In this document: piece after piece, positions 1 through 9,373 of the stretch
Layout: each line of letters begins with the position of its first letter
Position numbering within the stretch: position 1 is the stretch's first letter
Origin: Leptospira fletcheri
Lineage (GTDB): Bacteria; Spirochaetota; Leptospiria; Leptospirales; Leptospiraceae
NCBI RefSeq assembly: GCF_004769195.1
Contig: NZ_RQET01000001.1
Location: 62,001-126,000, forward strand
DNA length: 64,000 nucleotides
Direction of reading: 5' to 3'
Translations under genes and position numbers: made by a program
Notes under the pieces: generated by a model
The model's database searches: none
What the model saw: the letters and a program-made list of their open reading frames with translations, nothing else
What the model was told of the DNA's origin: nothing

Positions 1-695
1 CCGGGTCGATCAGGCCGTATTCCTTCATCGGCTCTATGTGAAACACCTTATCCCAATATTCCCGCCCATACAGAATCACCGGAATTCTCAGGTTGTTTCT
101 ACCGGTTTGGATCAGAGTCAAGGTTTCAAAAAGTTCGTCTACCGTTCCGAATCCTCCCGGAAAAACCACGATTCCCTTGGAAAGTCGAAGGAACCAGAGT
201 TTCCTCATAAAGAAATAATGGAATTCTATGCTGATCTTCGGGTCTGCGAACGCATTGATCGTCTGTTCGAAAGGAAGACGGATGTTTAGTCCGAGGCTAG
301 GTCCCCCTCCCTCCATCGCCCCTCGATTGGCGGCTTCCATGATTCCGGGCCCGCCCCCGGTACATACGGCCATTCTACGGACATCGGAAGAAATTTCCTT
401 CCCCCAAAGAGTGATGAGCCGAGCAGTCTCCCTCGCTTCCTCATAATAACGGACGAGTTCGCCTTGTTTTTCGTGTAACTTCAATTCTTTAGGGGTGAGC
501 TTGTTTTTCAATTTATCTCTGGCCGCAAATTCCTCGCTGCTTAGGATACGAGCGGATCCGAAAATACAGATCGTATCCTTGATTTTTGCATCGCGAAACA
601 ACGCCTGCGGATAATTGATCTCCGCCAAAACGCGGAGGTGAAACGCATCCACGGAATGTAAAAATTCCTCATTCTCGAACGCTGCCCTTCCCATA
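1..695 (-). CDS. LOG-family (TIGR00730) Rossmann-fold protein, 3' end outside window
   Basis: The reading frame opens at an ATG (complement of 693-695) and runs off the left edge after about 231 codons, so the C-terminus is missing. Translation shows the family signature [12 protein letters not shown], and before it a Rossmann-type stretch with [16 protein letters not shown]. These are the two hallmarks of the lysine-decarboxylase-like/LOG family, whose studied members are nucleoside 5'-monophosphate phosphoribohydrolases (they release the base from AMP-like substrates). A cytosolic enzyme is expected. It is transcribed divergently from the gene at 787, with about 90 bases between them. The family call is firm; the substrate is not readable from sequence. 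Confidence 0.85.
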
Positions 696-786
696 AGCCA
701 TCCTTCATTCTATTTCTAGGGTTCCTGCGGATCTTCCGTGTCGAACTAACGCTTGCCGGAAAAACGATCTCGGATATCTTTTCCGC

Positions 787-1863
787 ATGAATTCCATTTC
801 CGGCCTAAGCCAGAAATTTCTCTCTAACCTGGAGCGGATCTTCTTTTTAATTAAAACCAAATTTCGTGCGGGATTCATCAGACTCCATAAAAAAATCGAA
901 ACTTACAGATCCGAGAGCACGATTTCCGAAATTACGGTCCCCATCGGTTCCTCACAGAAATCCGACCGATCTGAGTGGATGGAAAACTCTCCCCCGTTTT
1001 CCTATTGGGAAACGCAAGAAGAAACGGTATTTCCGAATGCGAAACGAATCGTCAGGACGCGGACCGTTCGTAGAGGCAACCCTTGGTTCTTGAGCGGAAT
1101 CTTATTCGGCAAAACGAAACCCTCCGAATTGGATCCTATTTCCAGAGCGTTTTCCCCATCGGAAAAGGAATCCGAAATTGCAAGACCGCAAAATCGGAAA
1201 CGAAAACCTCTTTTTCGGAGCAGACCGTATTTTTGGGAAATTTGGTTTCCCCAGATTTCCACCTTAACTCTCTCTCCACTGGTCGTCTGGGAATGTGAAA
1301 TTCCCCATTCCGCCTTCCGGGATTGTTTACCTGAATCCGTCCTTCCTTTCGGGCCGCCCGGAAAATGGAAAGTGAGGATCTATTCTATGAAAGTGCTCAG
1401 TCACCAGCTCGGCAATTTGTACGAGGATTTCTTTTCCAGTCCGAACGTCGTTCGCAGATCCGAAATATGGGTCTATGGACATCGTTCGCAAGAGAGCATA
1501 GATCCGGAAAATTTGCGTTTGTTTCCTTTAGGAGTCTGGATCCATCCGAGCATTTTAAAAGAGGAAGATCCGAGACTCCGGATCGGACTTCCGTTTCGAA
1601 GCGGGGAAACGGATTGGTCCATCCAAGGGGACATCTTAACGATTCGGATCCGGGATCTTTCCTGGAGTTGGAAACCCGCAAGTCTAGGTTCGGAAACCCG
1701 CGCCGATCTTTCTGCGCCTCATTTCTTTTTTGGAAAGGAAAGCATCCGTCTCTTACCGGAGTTTCCTCAGTCCGGTCTTATGGAAGCTTATTTGTACAAA
1801 CGTGCGATCGTTTCGGATCCTAAGGCTTTCCAGCGCTCCAATCCCTCCCGAAACCTCTCCTGA
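787..1863 (+). CDS. Unknown protein, 358 aa
   Basis: I do not recognise this protein. It starts at ATG 787 and has no signal peptide or clear membrane segment. The first 60 residues are basic with short hydrophobic patches, residues 60-150 are rich in Arg, Ser and Pro and look poorly ordered, and residues 155-340 are more folded in appearance, with many Trp (for example WEIWFPQ, WSWKP). Its last 76 bases overlap, tail to tail, the 3' end of the aminotransferase gene on the other strand. I call it real because the frame is long, starts with ATG after a non-coding divergent gap, and no conserved gene lies opposite the first 1,000 bases. It could be a lineage-restricted protein. Confidence 0.6.
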   Translation: MNSISGLSQKFLSNLERIFFLIKTKFRAGFIRLHKKIETYRSESTISEITVPIGSSQKSDRSEWMENSPPFSYWETQEETVFPNAKRIVRTRTVRRGNPWFLSGILFGKTKPSELDPISRAFSPSEKESEIARPQNRKRKPLFRSRPYFWEIWFPQISTLTLSPLVVWECEIPHSAFRDCLPESVLPFGPPGKWKVRIYSMKVLSHQLGNLYEDFFSSPNVVRRSEIWVYGHRSQESIDPENLRLFPLGVWIHPSILKEEDPRLRIGLPFRSGETDWSIQGDILTIRIRDLSWSWKPASLGSETRADLSAPHFFFGKESIRLLPEFPQSGLMEAYLYKRAIVSDPKAFQRSNPSRNLS

Positions 1864-2924
1864 GTTTCTCCGAAACCGACTCGAATATAGCCTTCCGTCT
1901 CGAAATCCGAACCCGGGAGCACGAAGATTCCGGCTTGGTTCCAAAGTAGATCCGCGTACAACCCGGAAGAAAGCCTCGGATCCAATTTCGGAAATCCTAC
2001 GATCCCTCCTTCGGGACGTCGAAAAAAATCGATCCCATCCAAATCGGAAACACTCCGGGAAAAAAGGGTAATATTGGTTTCCAGATTTCTCCGGATCGAT
2101 GCCTGCATCCCATTTCTTTTTCTTAATAAAGCCAAAGTCAAAAATTCCGAAATGGGAGAAACCGTGTGAGTGAGATAATCCTTCATGGATCTCGCCTTCC
2201 CAATAAAATCTTTCGGACCGACAAGCCAACCGATCCGCAATCCCATCACCCCGAAGCACTTTGTAACGGATCCGGTAGCCACAGAACGTTCCGATAGACC
2301 GAACCCTGACCAACCCAACTCGGAATCCCCATCCAAAAAACGATAGTGTTCATCGAACAGAAGCCAAGTTTCCGGGAATTCTTGCGGGAGTTTTTGCAGG
2401 ACTTCCCGATCTCCTTTCGTAGTGGAGATCCCGGAAGGATTGTGGGGATGATTGAGTACGACCAATTTCGGTTTCTCTTCGAAGAGATTCCTCAGATTCC
2501 TTTCTCCGAATCCGAATTCTTCCTCTTCCATCCGATCCAGAAGGGAAACAGGATTCAATCTTGCTCCCAGAAACAGAGGAACCTCGTACAATGCTTGGAA
2601 GGCCGGCCAAAACAGGGAAACCGGATCCCCTTTTTCCAACAACAGGCAAAACGCTAAAAACAGGGCTTCCCCCGTACCAGTAGTCACCAAAACCTGGTCG
2701 GCGGAAGCTCCCGGATATAAGGCAGCGATTTCCTCTCGCAAATCCGGTCGGCCGCTGTTGGGTGAATCGGCAAGGGAAAGCCCGCCTAACTCTCGCAGAT
2801 CCAATCCTAGATAGGAGGAAAGCTCGGAAAGATCCCGGTTTCGAATTCCGCTCTCCCCCAAATTGCAGGACGCGGAGGTTCGGAATCTCTCCAACCGATC
2901 TTCGATAAAAAAATCCCGGAGCAT
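1788..2924 (-). CDS. PLP-dependent class I/II aminotransferase
   Basis: A fold-type I PLP enzyme of 378 residues, the usual size. Recognisable elements in order: the glycine-rich cofactor loop (TTGTGEA, about residue 80), NHPHNPSG (about 157-164; Asn contacts the cofactor), the FDEHY stretch that supplies the Asp pairing with the pyridine nitrogen, and SVTKCFG near residue 219 with the Schiff-base lysine, followed by GLRIGW. The C-terminus has the expected arginine in YIRVGFG. The substrate is not evident; the amino donor could be aspartate, glutamate or an aromatic residue. Its 3' end overlaps the convergent gene at 787-1863 by 76 bases. The small membrane-protein gene lies 21 bases upstream on the same strand, so the two are probably co-transcribed. 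Confidence 0.85.
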   Translation of the reverse strand: MLRDFFIEDRLERFRTSASCNLGESGIRNRDLSELSSYLGLDLRELGGLSLADSPNSGRPDLREEIAALYPGASADQVLVTTGTGEALFLAFCLLLEKGDPVSLFWPAFQALYEVPLFLGARLNPVSLLDRMEEEEFGFGERNLRNLFEEKPKLVVLNHPHNPSGISTTKGDREVLQKLPQEFPETWLLFDEHYRFLDGDSELGWSGFGLSERSVATGSVTKCFGVMGLRIGWLVGPKDFIGKARSMKDYLTHTVSPISEFLTLALLRKRNGMQASIRRNLETNITLFSRSVSDLDGIDFFRRPEGGIVGFPKLDPRLSSGLYADLLWNQAGIFVLPGSDFETEGYIRVGFGETQERFREGLERWKALGSETIARLYK

Positions 2925-2945
2925 TTTGCCTTAAGAATCCTCCCT

Positions 2946-3311
2946 TTAAGAAAGAAGAATGGCAAAGGCCCCGAAAAATGAAAATAAGAAAAGGCCGACG
3001 ACGATCCAACCGAACCAGAGTAGAAAAAGACGCAAGTCTTTGAGAGCATACAGCAATTGTTCCGGATCCTTTCCCTCCAGGGCAAGAGTCCTTCGAAACG
3101 AAACGGAGGCGCTATAGGCCAATATACCCAGGATAAAAGTCAATACAGCAATACTTGCGGATACGACGATTTTTCCGGAACCTTCCGTAAATAAGGTTCC
3201 GAAAGCCAAAGCTCCGGAAAGTAGAAAAAGAACGACCCCTGTATTTCTGAGTACGGCGCGGAGAGAATCCAACTCCCTATGTTGCTCTCTCGAAAATTCG
3301 GTTGATTCCAT
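2946..3311 (-). CDS. Small integral membrane protein, 121 aa
   Basis: Not assigned to a named family with certainty. It has a charged N-terminus (about 25 residues), then hydrophobic stretches at about 27-44, 49-70 and 94-120, giving three membrane segments with a soluble loop (KDPEQLLYALKD) between the second and third. The overall look recalls small DUF202-type proteins, but I cannot confirm that. ATG at 3309-3311 faces the divergent phosphohexomutase gene. Likely first gene of a two-gene transcript with the aminotransferase. Confidence 0.7.
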   Translation of the reverse strand: MESTEFSREQHRELDSLRAVLRNTGVVLFLLSGALAFGTLFTEGSGKIVVSASIAVLTFILGILAYSASVSFRRTLALEGKDPEQLLYALKDLRLFLLWFGWIVVGLFLFSFFGAFAILLS

Positions 3312-3338
3312 ACTTATAGAATCGGCCCAAAAAACGGG

Positions 3339-3369
3339 TTGAACCAGGGGGAAACCGAATTTTTATGAA
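3339..3369 (+). promoter_or_regulatory. Possible sigma-70-type promoter for the phosphohexomutase-argD-leuB block
   Basis: TTGAAC at 3339-3344 is followed 17-19 bases later by TTTATG/TATGAA, about 25 bases before ATG 3394. The -35 is close to consensus and the -10 is weak. Position in the only divergent gap upstream of this gene block supports it; no experiment or scoring was possible. Confidence 0.3.
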
Positions 3370-3393
3370 AATAGACTAGAAAGGGCAACACTG

Positions 3394-5160
3394 ATGAATC
3401 GCGAAATCGCTTATATCGAAGCCTGGACGGAAGAACCGTTTTCGCCCGCTGCGCGGAAGGAAGCGGTCTCCGTTCTGGAAAAATTCAAGAAGGGAGAAAA
3501 GGGACTGGAGATCGAATCCTTTACGGTTCCCTTGGAATTCGGCACGGGAGGAATCCGGGGAAGGATCGGAAACGGAATCGGTCGAATGAACGAATACACC
3601 GTAGGTCGTGCAGCCTTAGGTTTTGCCAGGTATCTGGTCAAGAAATCCAAAAAACCGAGTTTGGTCATCGCTTATGATTCGCGTAGAAGATCCCGGGAAT
3701 TCGCGGAAGTAACGGCAGGAATCGCGGCTTCCTTCGGAATCAAAGTACATCTCTTTCCGGAGGTAGCTCCTACCCCTTTGCTCTCTTATGCTGTCCGTTA
3801 TTATAAGGCGACTGGGGGAATCGTTTTGACGGCCTCCCATAATCCGCCTGAGTACAACGGATTCAAAGCCTATCTGTCCAAGGGAGAACAATTAGTTCCG
3901 CCCGACGACAAGAAAATCATAGGTTTGATCGAGGCGATAGAGGACTGGAAAGAAGTCAGGATTCTTTCCGCAAAGGATCCACAATATAAGAAATTCGTAA
4001 AAAAGGTCGAACCAGCCTGCTTTGCATCCTATCTCAAAGAATTGAAAAAAGCGGGAATCCAATCCGACCTGGTCACCGCCAAAGAAAGGGCCTCCTTGAA
4101 ATTGGTCTACTCTCCTCTGCATGGCACGGGAGGGAAATACATGAAGGCTTTGTTACATTCCTTCGGATACAAAAAAGTGACCCTGGTGCCGGAACAAAAA
4201 GATCCGGATGGAGAATTTCCGACGGTAAAATATCCGAACCCGGAAGAACCGGAAGCCTTGGAGATGAGCAGGAAATTATCGGAAAAATCGGGGGCCCAGG
4301 CTTTCATCGCCACGGATCCCGACGCGGATCGACTGGGAATCGGAGTCCGCAATTCCGCCGGAACCTATACTCTTTTGAACGGAAATCAAATCGGCTCCAT
4401 CCTAGCCGCCTACCTATCCGAAAAAGTTTCCTCTAAAAAGAAGAAAGGAAAGAAACCTGTCTTAGTAAAGACGATCGTCACCACCGATCTGCAATCCGAA
4501 ATCGCGAAAAAAAACAAAATCGCCCTGAAGAACGTTCTCACAGGATTCAAATACATAGCGGAAGTGATGGGCAAACTGGACGCAAGTAAGACCCAGTATT
4601 TTCTCTTCGGTGGAGAGGAATCCTACGGATATCTTCCCGTAAATTTCGTAAGGGATAAGGACAGTCTCTCCTCCGCTCTCCTCCTATTGGAAGTCCTAGC
4701 GGAAAAAAAGGATCTGAACGATTACATAGATGAAATCTATCTGAAATACGGACTCTACCAGGAAAGTTTAAAATCCCTGAATTTAGAGGGGTTGGCTGGA
4801 AAAAAGAAAATTCAGGATTCCCTGCAGTTATTAAGAGACACGGATTTGGTCGGAAAGACAATAGGAAAACGTAAGGTTTTGGGTTTGCTGGATTTCAAAA
4901 ACAAGATCGCTAAAGGTTCCTCATCCAAGTCCGCATTTTCCGGACTCCCTTCTTCCGACGTCATCCAATTGGAATTGGAAGGATCCGCCAAACTTACCCT
5001 TCGTCCTTCGGGCACGGAACCGAAAATCAAGATCTACTCCTCGTTTAAGAGTCTGGCCTCTCCGCGGAACAAAAGCGAAATCCCCGGTTTGACGGCGAGT
5101 CTCCAGGAGGAATTGAAGCAAACGGAAATCGAATTCTTAAGATTGGCAGGACTTTCATGA
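3394..5160 (+). CDS. Alpha-D-phosphohexomutase (phosphoglucomutase/phosphomannomutase family)
   Basis: Interconverts hexose 1- and 6-phosphates in the cytosol, feeding envelope sugar nucleotides or glycolysis. All four family landmarks are visible: the phosphoserine loop [11 protein letters not shown] (about 146-156, Ser in the middle), the metal-binding DPDADRLG (about 308), the sugar-specificity loop GGEESYGY (about 408), and the C-terminal phosphate clamp [10 protein letters not shown] (about 537). At 588 residues it is of the longer PGM2-like type rather than the 450-residue type, which favours phosphoglucomutase. ATG 3394 follows an AAAGGG stretch. Its stop overlaps the start of argD (ATGA), so translation is probably coupled. 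Confidence 0.92.
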   Translation: MNREIAYIEAWTEEPFSPAARKEAVSVLEKFKKGEKGLEIESFTVPLEFGTGGIRGRIGNGIGRMNEYTVGRAALGFARYLVKKSKKPSLVIAYDSRRRSREFAEVTAGIAASFGIKVHLFPEVAPTPLLSYAVRYYKATGGIVLTASHNPPEYNGFKAYLSKGEQLVPPDDKKIIGLIEAIEDWKEVRILSAKDPQYKKFVKKVEPACFASYLKELKKAGIQSDLVTAKERASLKLVYSPLHGTGGKYMKALLHSFGYKKVTLVPEQKDPDGEFPTVKYPNPEEPEALEMSRKLSEKSGAQAFIATDPDADRLGIGVRNSAGTYTLLNGNQIGSILAAYLSEKVSSKKKKGKKPVLVKTIVTTDLQSEIAKKNKIALKNVLTGFKYIAEVMGKLDASKTQYFLFGGEESYGYLPVNFVRDKDSLSSALLLLEVLAEKKDLNDYIDEIYLKYGLYQESLKSLNLEGLAGKKKIQDSLQLLRDTDLVGKTIGKRKVLGLLDFKNKIAKGSSSKSAFSGLPSSDVIQLELEGSAKLTLRPSGTEPKIKIYSSFKSLASPRNKSEIPGLTASLQEELKQTEIEFLRLAGLS

Positions 5161-6383
5161 AAGAAACGGCGACAGATTTTCAAAAAACCAAGGAATTAAA
5201 CGACAAGTACGTTCTCGACCTGGTCAACCGATATCCGATCGCGTTTCGATACGGAGTGAACGAGCTACTTTTCGACCAGAACAACAAACAGTACATCGAC
5301 TTCCTAAGCGGTGTCGCCGTGACCAATCTAGGACATAGCGATCCCGACATCATCGAAGCGATTCGTCTGCAGATCGATAAGCTCATGCATACCTCGAATT
5401 GGTTCTATTCGGAGGAAGCGACGAAGTTAGCCGAAATCCTAATCCAAAATTCCTTTCCGGGTAAAGTTTTTCTCTGTAACTCCGGAACGGAGGCAACGGA
5501 AGCAGCATTTAAACTTGTACGGGCATACGCGGAACAAAAACATATCGCGGATCCCATCATTATTTCCCTGCAAAAAAGTTTCCATGGTAGATCCGTATCA
5601 GGAATCAGTTTAACCGGTCAAAAGAAAATGCACACCGGTTTCGGTCGGCTCCTCGACGGAATCGAATTCGTGAATCCGAATAGTGAGGACGAATTGGTCG
5701 CCGCCTTCGAACGGTACGCGGGAAGAGTGGTCGCGTTTATCGCGGAGCCGATCTTGGGAGAAAGCGGTATCATTCCCCTAACCCACGGCTACCTAAACCT
5801 CGCCCGGGAACTCACCGCCGAAAACGAAGCGCTATTGGTTCTCGACGAAATCCAAACCGGATTCGGAAGGACCGGAACCTTGTTCGCGTTCGAAACTCTG
5901 GGATTCTCCCCGGACGTGATGACCTTAGCGAAAGGACTCGGATCCGGATTTCCGATAGGTGCCATGATCGTCGCCGAAAAATACGAAAGCGTTTTGGCCA
6001 AAGGAACCCACGGAACCACGTTCGGCGGCAACCATCTGGGAGCCATGATCGCTTACGAAACGATTCGAATCATCCAGACCAGAGATATTTTATCCAACGT
6101 GAATTCCTGCTCGGACATCGCTTTTAGCCGCTTGAGACAATTGCAGCAAAATCTGAAAATCATCAAGGAAGTCCGAGGGAAAGGTCTGCATATCGGGATA
6201 GAGGTAAGCGTCCCGGCCCGACCCATAGCGGAAAAATGTCTAGAAAAAGGCCTGATCGTAAACGCTACCGGAGACACCGTGATCAGGATCATGCCCCCGC
6301 TTACGATTTCTTCGAAATATCTGAACGACGGCTTGGATATTCTAGAGGGAGTTCTCTCGGAATTTCAAAGAGAACAGAAATAA
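5157..6383 (+). CDS. argD: Acetylornithine aminotransferase family enzyme
   Basis: Class III PLP aminotransferase of 408 residues. Visible are [10 protein letters not shown] near the N-terminus, the cofactor loop [10 protein letters not shown] (about 108), [11 protein letters not shown] (about 228-238) with the Asp that pairs with the pyridine nitrogen, and the Schiff-base lysine in [10 protein letters not shown] near 260, followed by [10 protein letters not shown]. This set is typical of ArgD, which transfers the amino group from glutamate to N-acetylglutamate semialdehyde in arginine synthesis; the same fold also covers ornithine and succinyl-ornithine enzymes, so exact substrate is an inference. 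It overlaps the mutase gene by 4 bases and precedes leuB by 18 bases. Confidence 0.82.
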   Translation: MKETATDFQKTKELNDKYVLDLVNRYPIAFRYGVNELLFDQNNKQYIDFLSGVAVTNLGHSDPDIIEAIRLQIDKLMHTSNWFYSEEATKLAEILIQNSFPGKVFLCNSGTEATEAAFKLVRAYAEQKHIADPIIISLQKSFHGRSVSGISLTGQKKMHTGFGRLLDGIEFVNPNSEDELVAAFERYAGRVVAFIAEPILGESGIIPLTHGYLNLARELTAENEALLVLDEIQTGFGRTGTLFAFETLGFSPDVMTLAKGLGSGFPIGAMIVAEKYESVLAKGTHGTTFGGNHLGAMIAYETIRIIQTRDILSNVNSCSDIAFSRLRQLQQNLKIIKEVRGKGLHIGIEVSVPARPIAEKCLEKGLIVNATGDTVIRIMPPLTISSKYLNDGLDILEGVLSEFQREQK

Positions 6384-7478
<1,095 letters not shown>

Positions 7479-7508
7479 ATTTTGCAATTTGTTTAGGACG
7501 GTGATAAG

Positions 7509-7916
7509 ATGAAAGGTGGAATCGCCCCTTCCGGCAGACCTTACCAGGTAATCGTAGCGGAAAATTCCAAATTCCAGGCAAAGCAATTGGCTCAGATTCT
7601 GGAATCCGAAGGTTATGAAGTCGTTGCCTTCGCGGAAACGGGAAAGGAATTGGTCGACTTATACAAAGAAAACAAAAAGGTCGATCTCATTACTTTGGAT
7701 CTTCATCTTCCCGTGATGGACGGGTTCGCGGCATTTTACGAAATCAAGGAATTAGGAGTTCTTCCTAGAATCATGGTCGTAACCGACGAAAACACTCCCG
7801 CAGTCATCAAGAACCTATCTGATAGCGGCGTAATGGATTATGTGGTCAAACCCATCAAACGGGAAAAGATCCTGGAAAAAGCGAATGCGACCGTCCGCAA
7901 GACGATCAAGATCTAG
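7509..7916 (+). CDS. Single-domain response regulator (CheY-like)
   Basis: A stand-alone receiver of 135 residues with no output domain. Asp64 (LDLHLP) is the likely phosphoacceptor, followed by MDGF; Thr near 98 (VVTDEN) and Lys118 (VVKPIK) complete the switch residues. The usual acidic pair at the end of strand 1 is reduced to one Glu (VAENS), which may alter metal binding. It starts 30 bases after leuB in the same direction with AGGA ahead of the ATG. No histidine kinase is in the window, so its partner is unknown; candidates are chemotaxis-type phosphorelays or a phosphatase pathway. It ends 3 bases before the convergent pgeF gene. Confidence 0.88.
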   Translation: MKGGIAPSGRPYQVIVAENSKFQAKQLAQILESEGYEVVAFAETGKELVDLYKENKKVDLITLDLHLPVMDGFAAFYEIKELGVLPRIMVVTDENTPAVIKNLSDSGVMDYVVKPIKREKILEKANATVRKTIKI

Positions 7917-7919
7917 GAA

Positions 7920-8618
7920 TTATTCCAGCCAAATACAATTCAGATTTCTTGCGGTGTCGCCTCTTCTGTGACTGAAATACCTGGAGTTTGCCGTCATCGT
8001 GCAGGCTCCGGAGGTTTCCAGAAAGGCTTCTACTCCCAAATTTTTCAGCCGATTCAATAGGAATACTTTCTGTTCCAATAGAAACTTTCCCTCTGTCGGA
8101 AGCTGTTTCAAAGCCGTAGGACATTCCTTCCTAAACTGAGACGCCACATCTTCCCCCACCTCGTACTGCTTTCCCGTTGCATAAGGCCCGATATAAAATT
8201 GAAGGGATTGGGGATCGAACCCGTATTTTCGGGTAGTCTCTCGGATTGCCGTTTCCGCTACTCCTGCCAAGGTTCCTTTCCAGCCGGAATGTACGATTCC
8301 TACCAAGGCCGGATTTCCGTTCCAAAAGAAGACGGGCATACAGTCGGCCGTTTTGATAACCAGCACTTTTCGGGGTTCCGTAGTGTATAAGGCATCTCCC
8401 TGCGGAACTGCCCCGGCCTGGATCCGATCCGAATCTACGACGTCGGTTCCATGAACCTGATCTAGAAGAAAAATTCTCTCCTCCGGAATTTCGCTGAAAT
8501 GAGAAACTCGGGAGCGGATAAATTCGGGATCCGGGGAATAATCGGACAGTTCCCGATTCCCCAAGACGAGAATTCTTAAACTTCGTTTATCTTCCAGATA
8601 GAAGCGGTGATCGATCAT
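7920..8618 (-). CDS. pgeF: Laccase-domain purine nucleoside phosphorylase (YfiH/PgeF family)
   Basis: 232 residues with the family motifs in order: LDQVHGTDV, GDALYT, KTADCMPV and HSGWKGT, which carry the zinc-binding His/Cys residues. Studied members cleave adenosine, inosine and related nucleosides by phosphorolysis; older annotations call them polyphenol oxidase, and E. coli YfiH is also linked to peptidoglycan quality control. It is transcribed away from trpF; the gap between them is about 98 bases. Family assignment is firm; which activity matters in this organism is not visible. Confidence 0.88.
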   Translation of the reverse strand: MIDHRFYLEDKRSLRILVLGNRELSDYSPDPEFIRSRVSHFSEIPEERIFLLDQVHGTDVVDSDRIQAGAVPQGDALYTTEPRKVLVIKTADCMPVFFWNGNPALVGIVHSGWKGTLAGVAETAIRETTRKYGFDPQSLQFYIGPYATGKQYEVGEDVASQFRKECPTALKQLPTEGKFLLEQKVFLLNRLKNLGVEAFLETSGACTMTANSRYFSHRRGDTARNLNCIWLE

Positions 8619-8620
8619 AC

Positions 8621-8651
8621 TTGACGTCAGGAGGTTCTAGTCTTGTATAGA
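8621..8651 (+). promoter_or_regulatory. Candidate promoter of trpF-mutS
   Basis: TTGACG at 8621-8626 is followed by TGTATA (17-base spacer) or TATAGA (19-base spacer). It lies in the divergent pgeF/trpF gap, about 70 bases before the trpF start. The -35 matches consensus at five of six positions; the -10 is imperfect. Confidence 0.4.
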
Positions 8652-8716
8652 AAAGAGGGAAAATAATTCGAGCGGGAAACCGACCTCGGAAAAGTTTTTC
8701 GCGGACGAACATAGGA

Positions 8717-9373
8717 ATGACGGAAAAAGTAAAAGTAAAGATTTGCGGAATACGGGACTCCGATACGATGAAGCTTTGTGTGGACGAGGGCGCCGACTTT
8801 ATCGGTTTGAATTTTTCCCCCCTTAGCGTCCGAAACATTTCTCCTTCCCACGCTGCTTCCCTACTCTCTGTCCTGGAAAACGGGGTTCCGAAGTTTCTCC
8901 GACCTAAGGTCGTTTTTTTGTTCTACCGAAATTCCCTCTCTTTCGTCGAATCCGTATTAGGTTCCCTTCCGTACGACTATTTGCAGTACGTAAGCGACGA
9001 CAATCTGGTTCCCGGAAACGCTTCCCCCTTGTACGGACAAAGAAATTCCAGAATCCTTTCCTACCGAGTGCAAAAACCCGTCTCCGACGAAGCGCTTTCC
9101 TCTTTGGATTCCGATCTGCTGATTCTAGACAGCTATGTTACCGGTGCGGGAGGAGGAACCGGGGAATCCTTTCCCTGGGAATATGTTCGAGGGGTCAAAC
9201 GTCCTTTCTTTTTGGCCGGAGGACTAAAGCCGGAAACCGTAGCCCGAGCCGTTCGGGAAATCTCCCCGTTCGGGGTGGATGTGGCGAGCGGAGTGGAATC
9301 CTCTCCCGGAATCAAGGACCGGAATTCGATCGTTTCATTCATCCGAAACGCAAAGCAAGCTCATGTCGACTGA
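8717..9373 (+). CDS. trpF: Phosphoribosylanthranilate isomerase
   Basis: Third step of tryptophan synthesis, an Amadori rearrangement of N-(5-phosphoribosyl)anthranilate on a TIM barrel. The N-terminal VKICGI motif holds the catalytic Cys, GADFIGLNF follows, the catalytic Asp is in LILDSYVTGAGGGTG, and the phosphate-binding FLAGGLKPETV and GVDVASGVE segments close the barrel. 218 residues is normal. No other trp gene is in the window. Its last 11 bases overlap the start of mutS, so the two are very likely one transcript. Confidence 0.93.
   Translation: MTEKVKVKICGIRDSDTMKLCVDEGADFIGLNFSPLSVRNISPSHAASLLSVLENGVPKFLRPKVVFLFYRNSLSFVESVLGSLPYDYLQYVSDDNLVPGNASPLYGQRNSRILSYRVQKPVSDEALSSLDSDLLILDSYVTGAGGGTGESFPWEYVRGVKRPFFLAGGLKPETVARAVREISPFGVDVASGVESSPGIKDRNSIVSFIRNAKQAHVD

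Noticed and set aside
2350..3009. Minus-strand frame of about 220 codons crossing the aminotransferase start
   Set aside because: Same strand as the aminotransferase but out of frame, Arg/Ser-rich translation without motifs; the aminotransferase frame carries all conserved residues.
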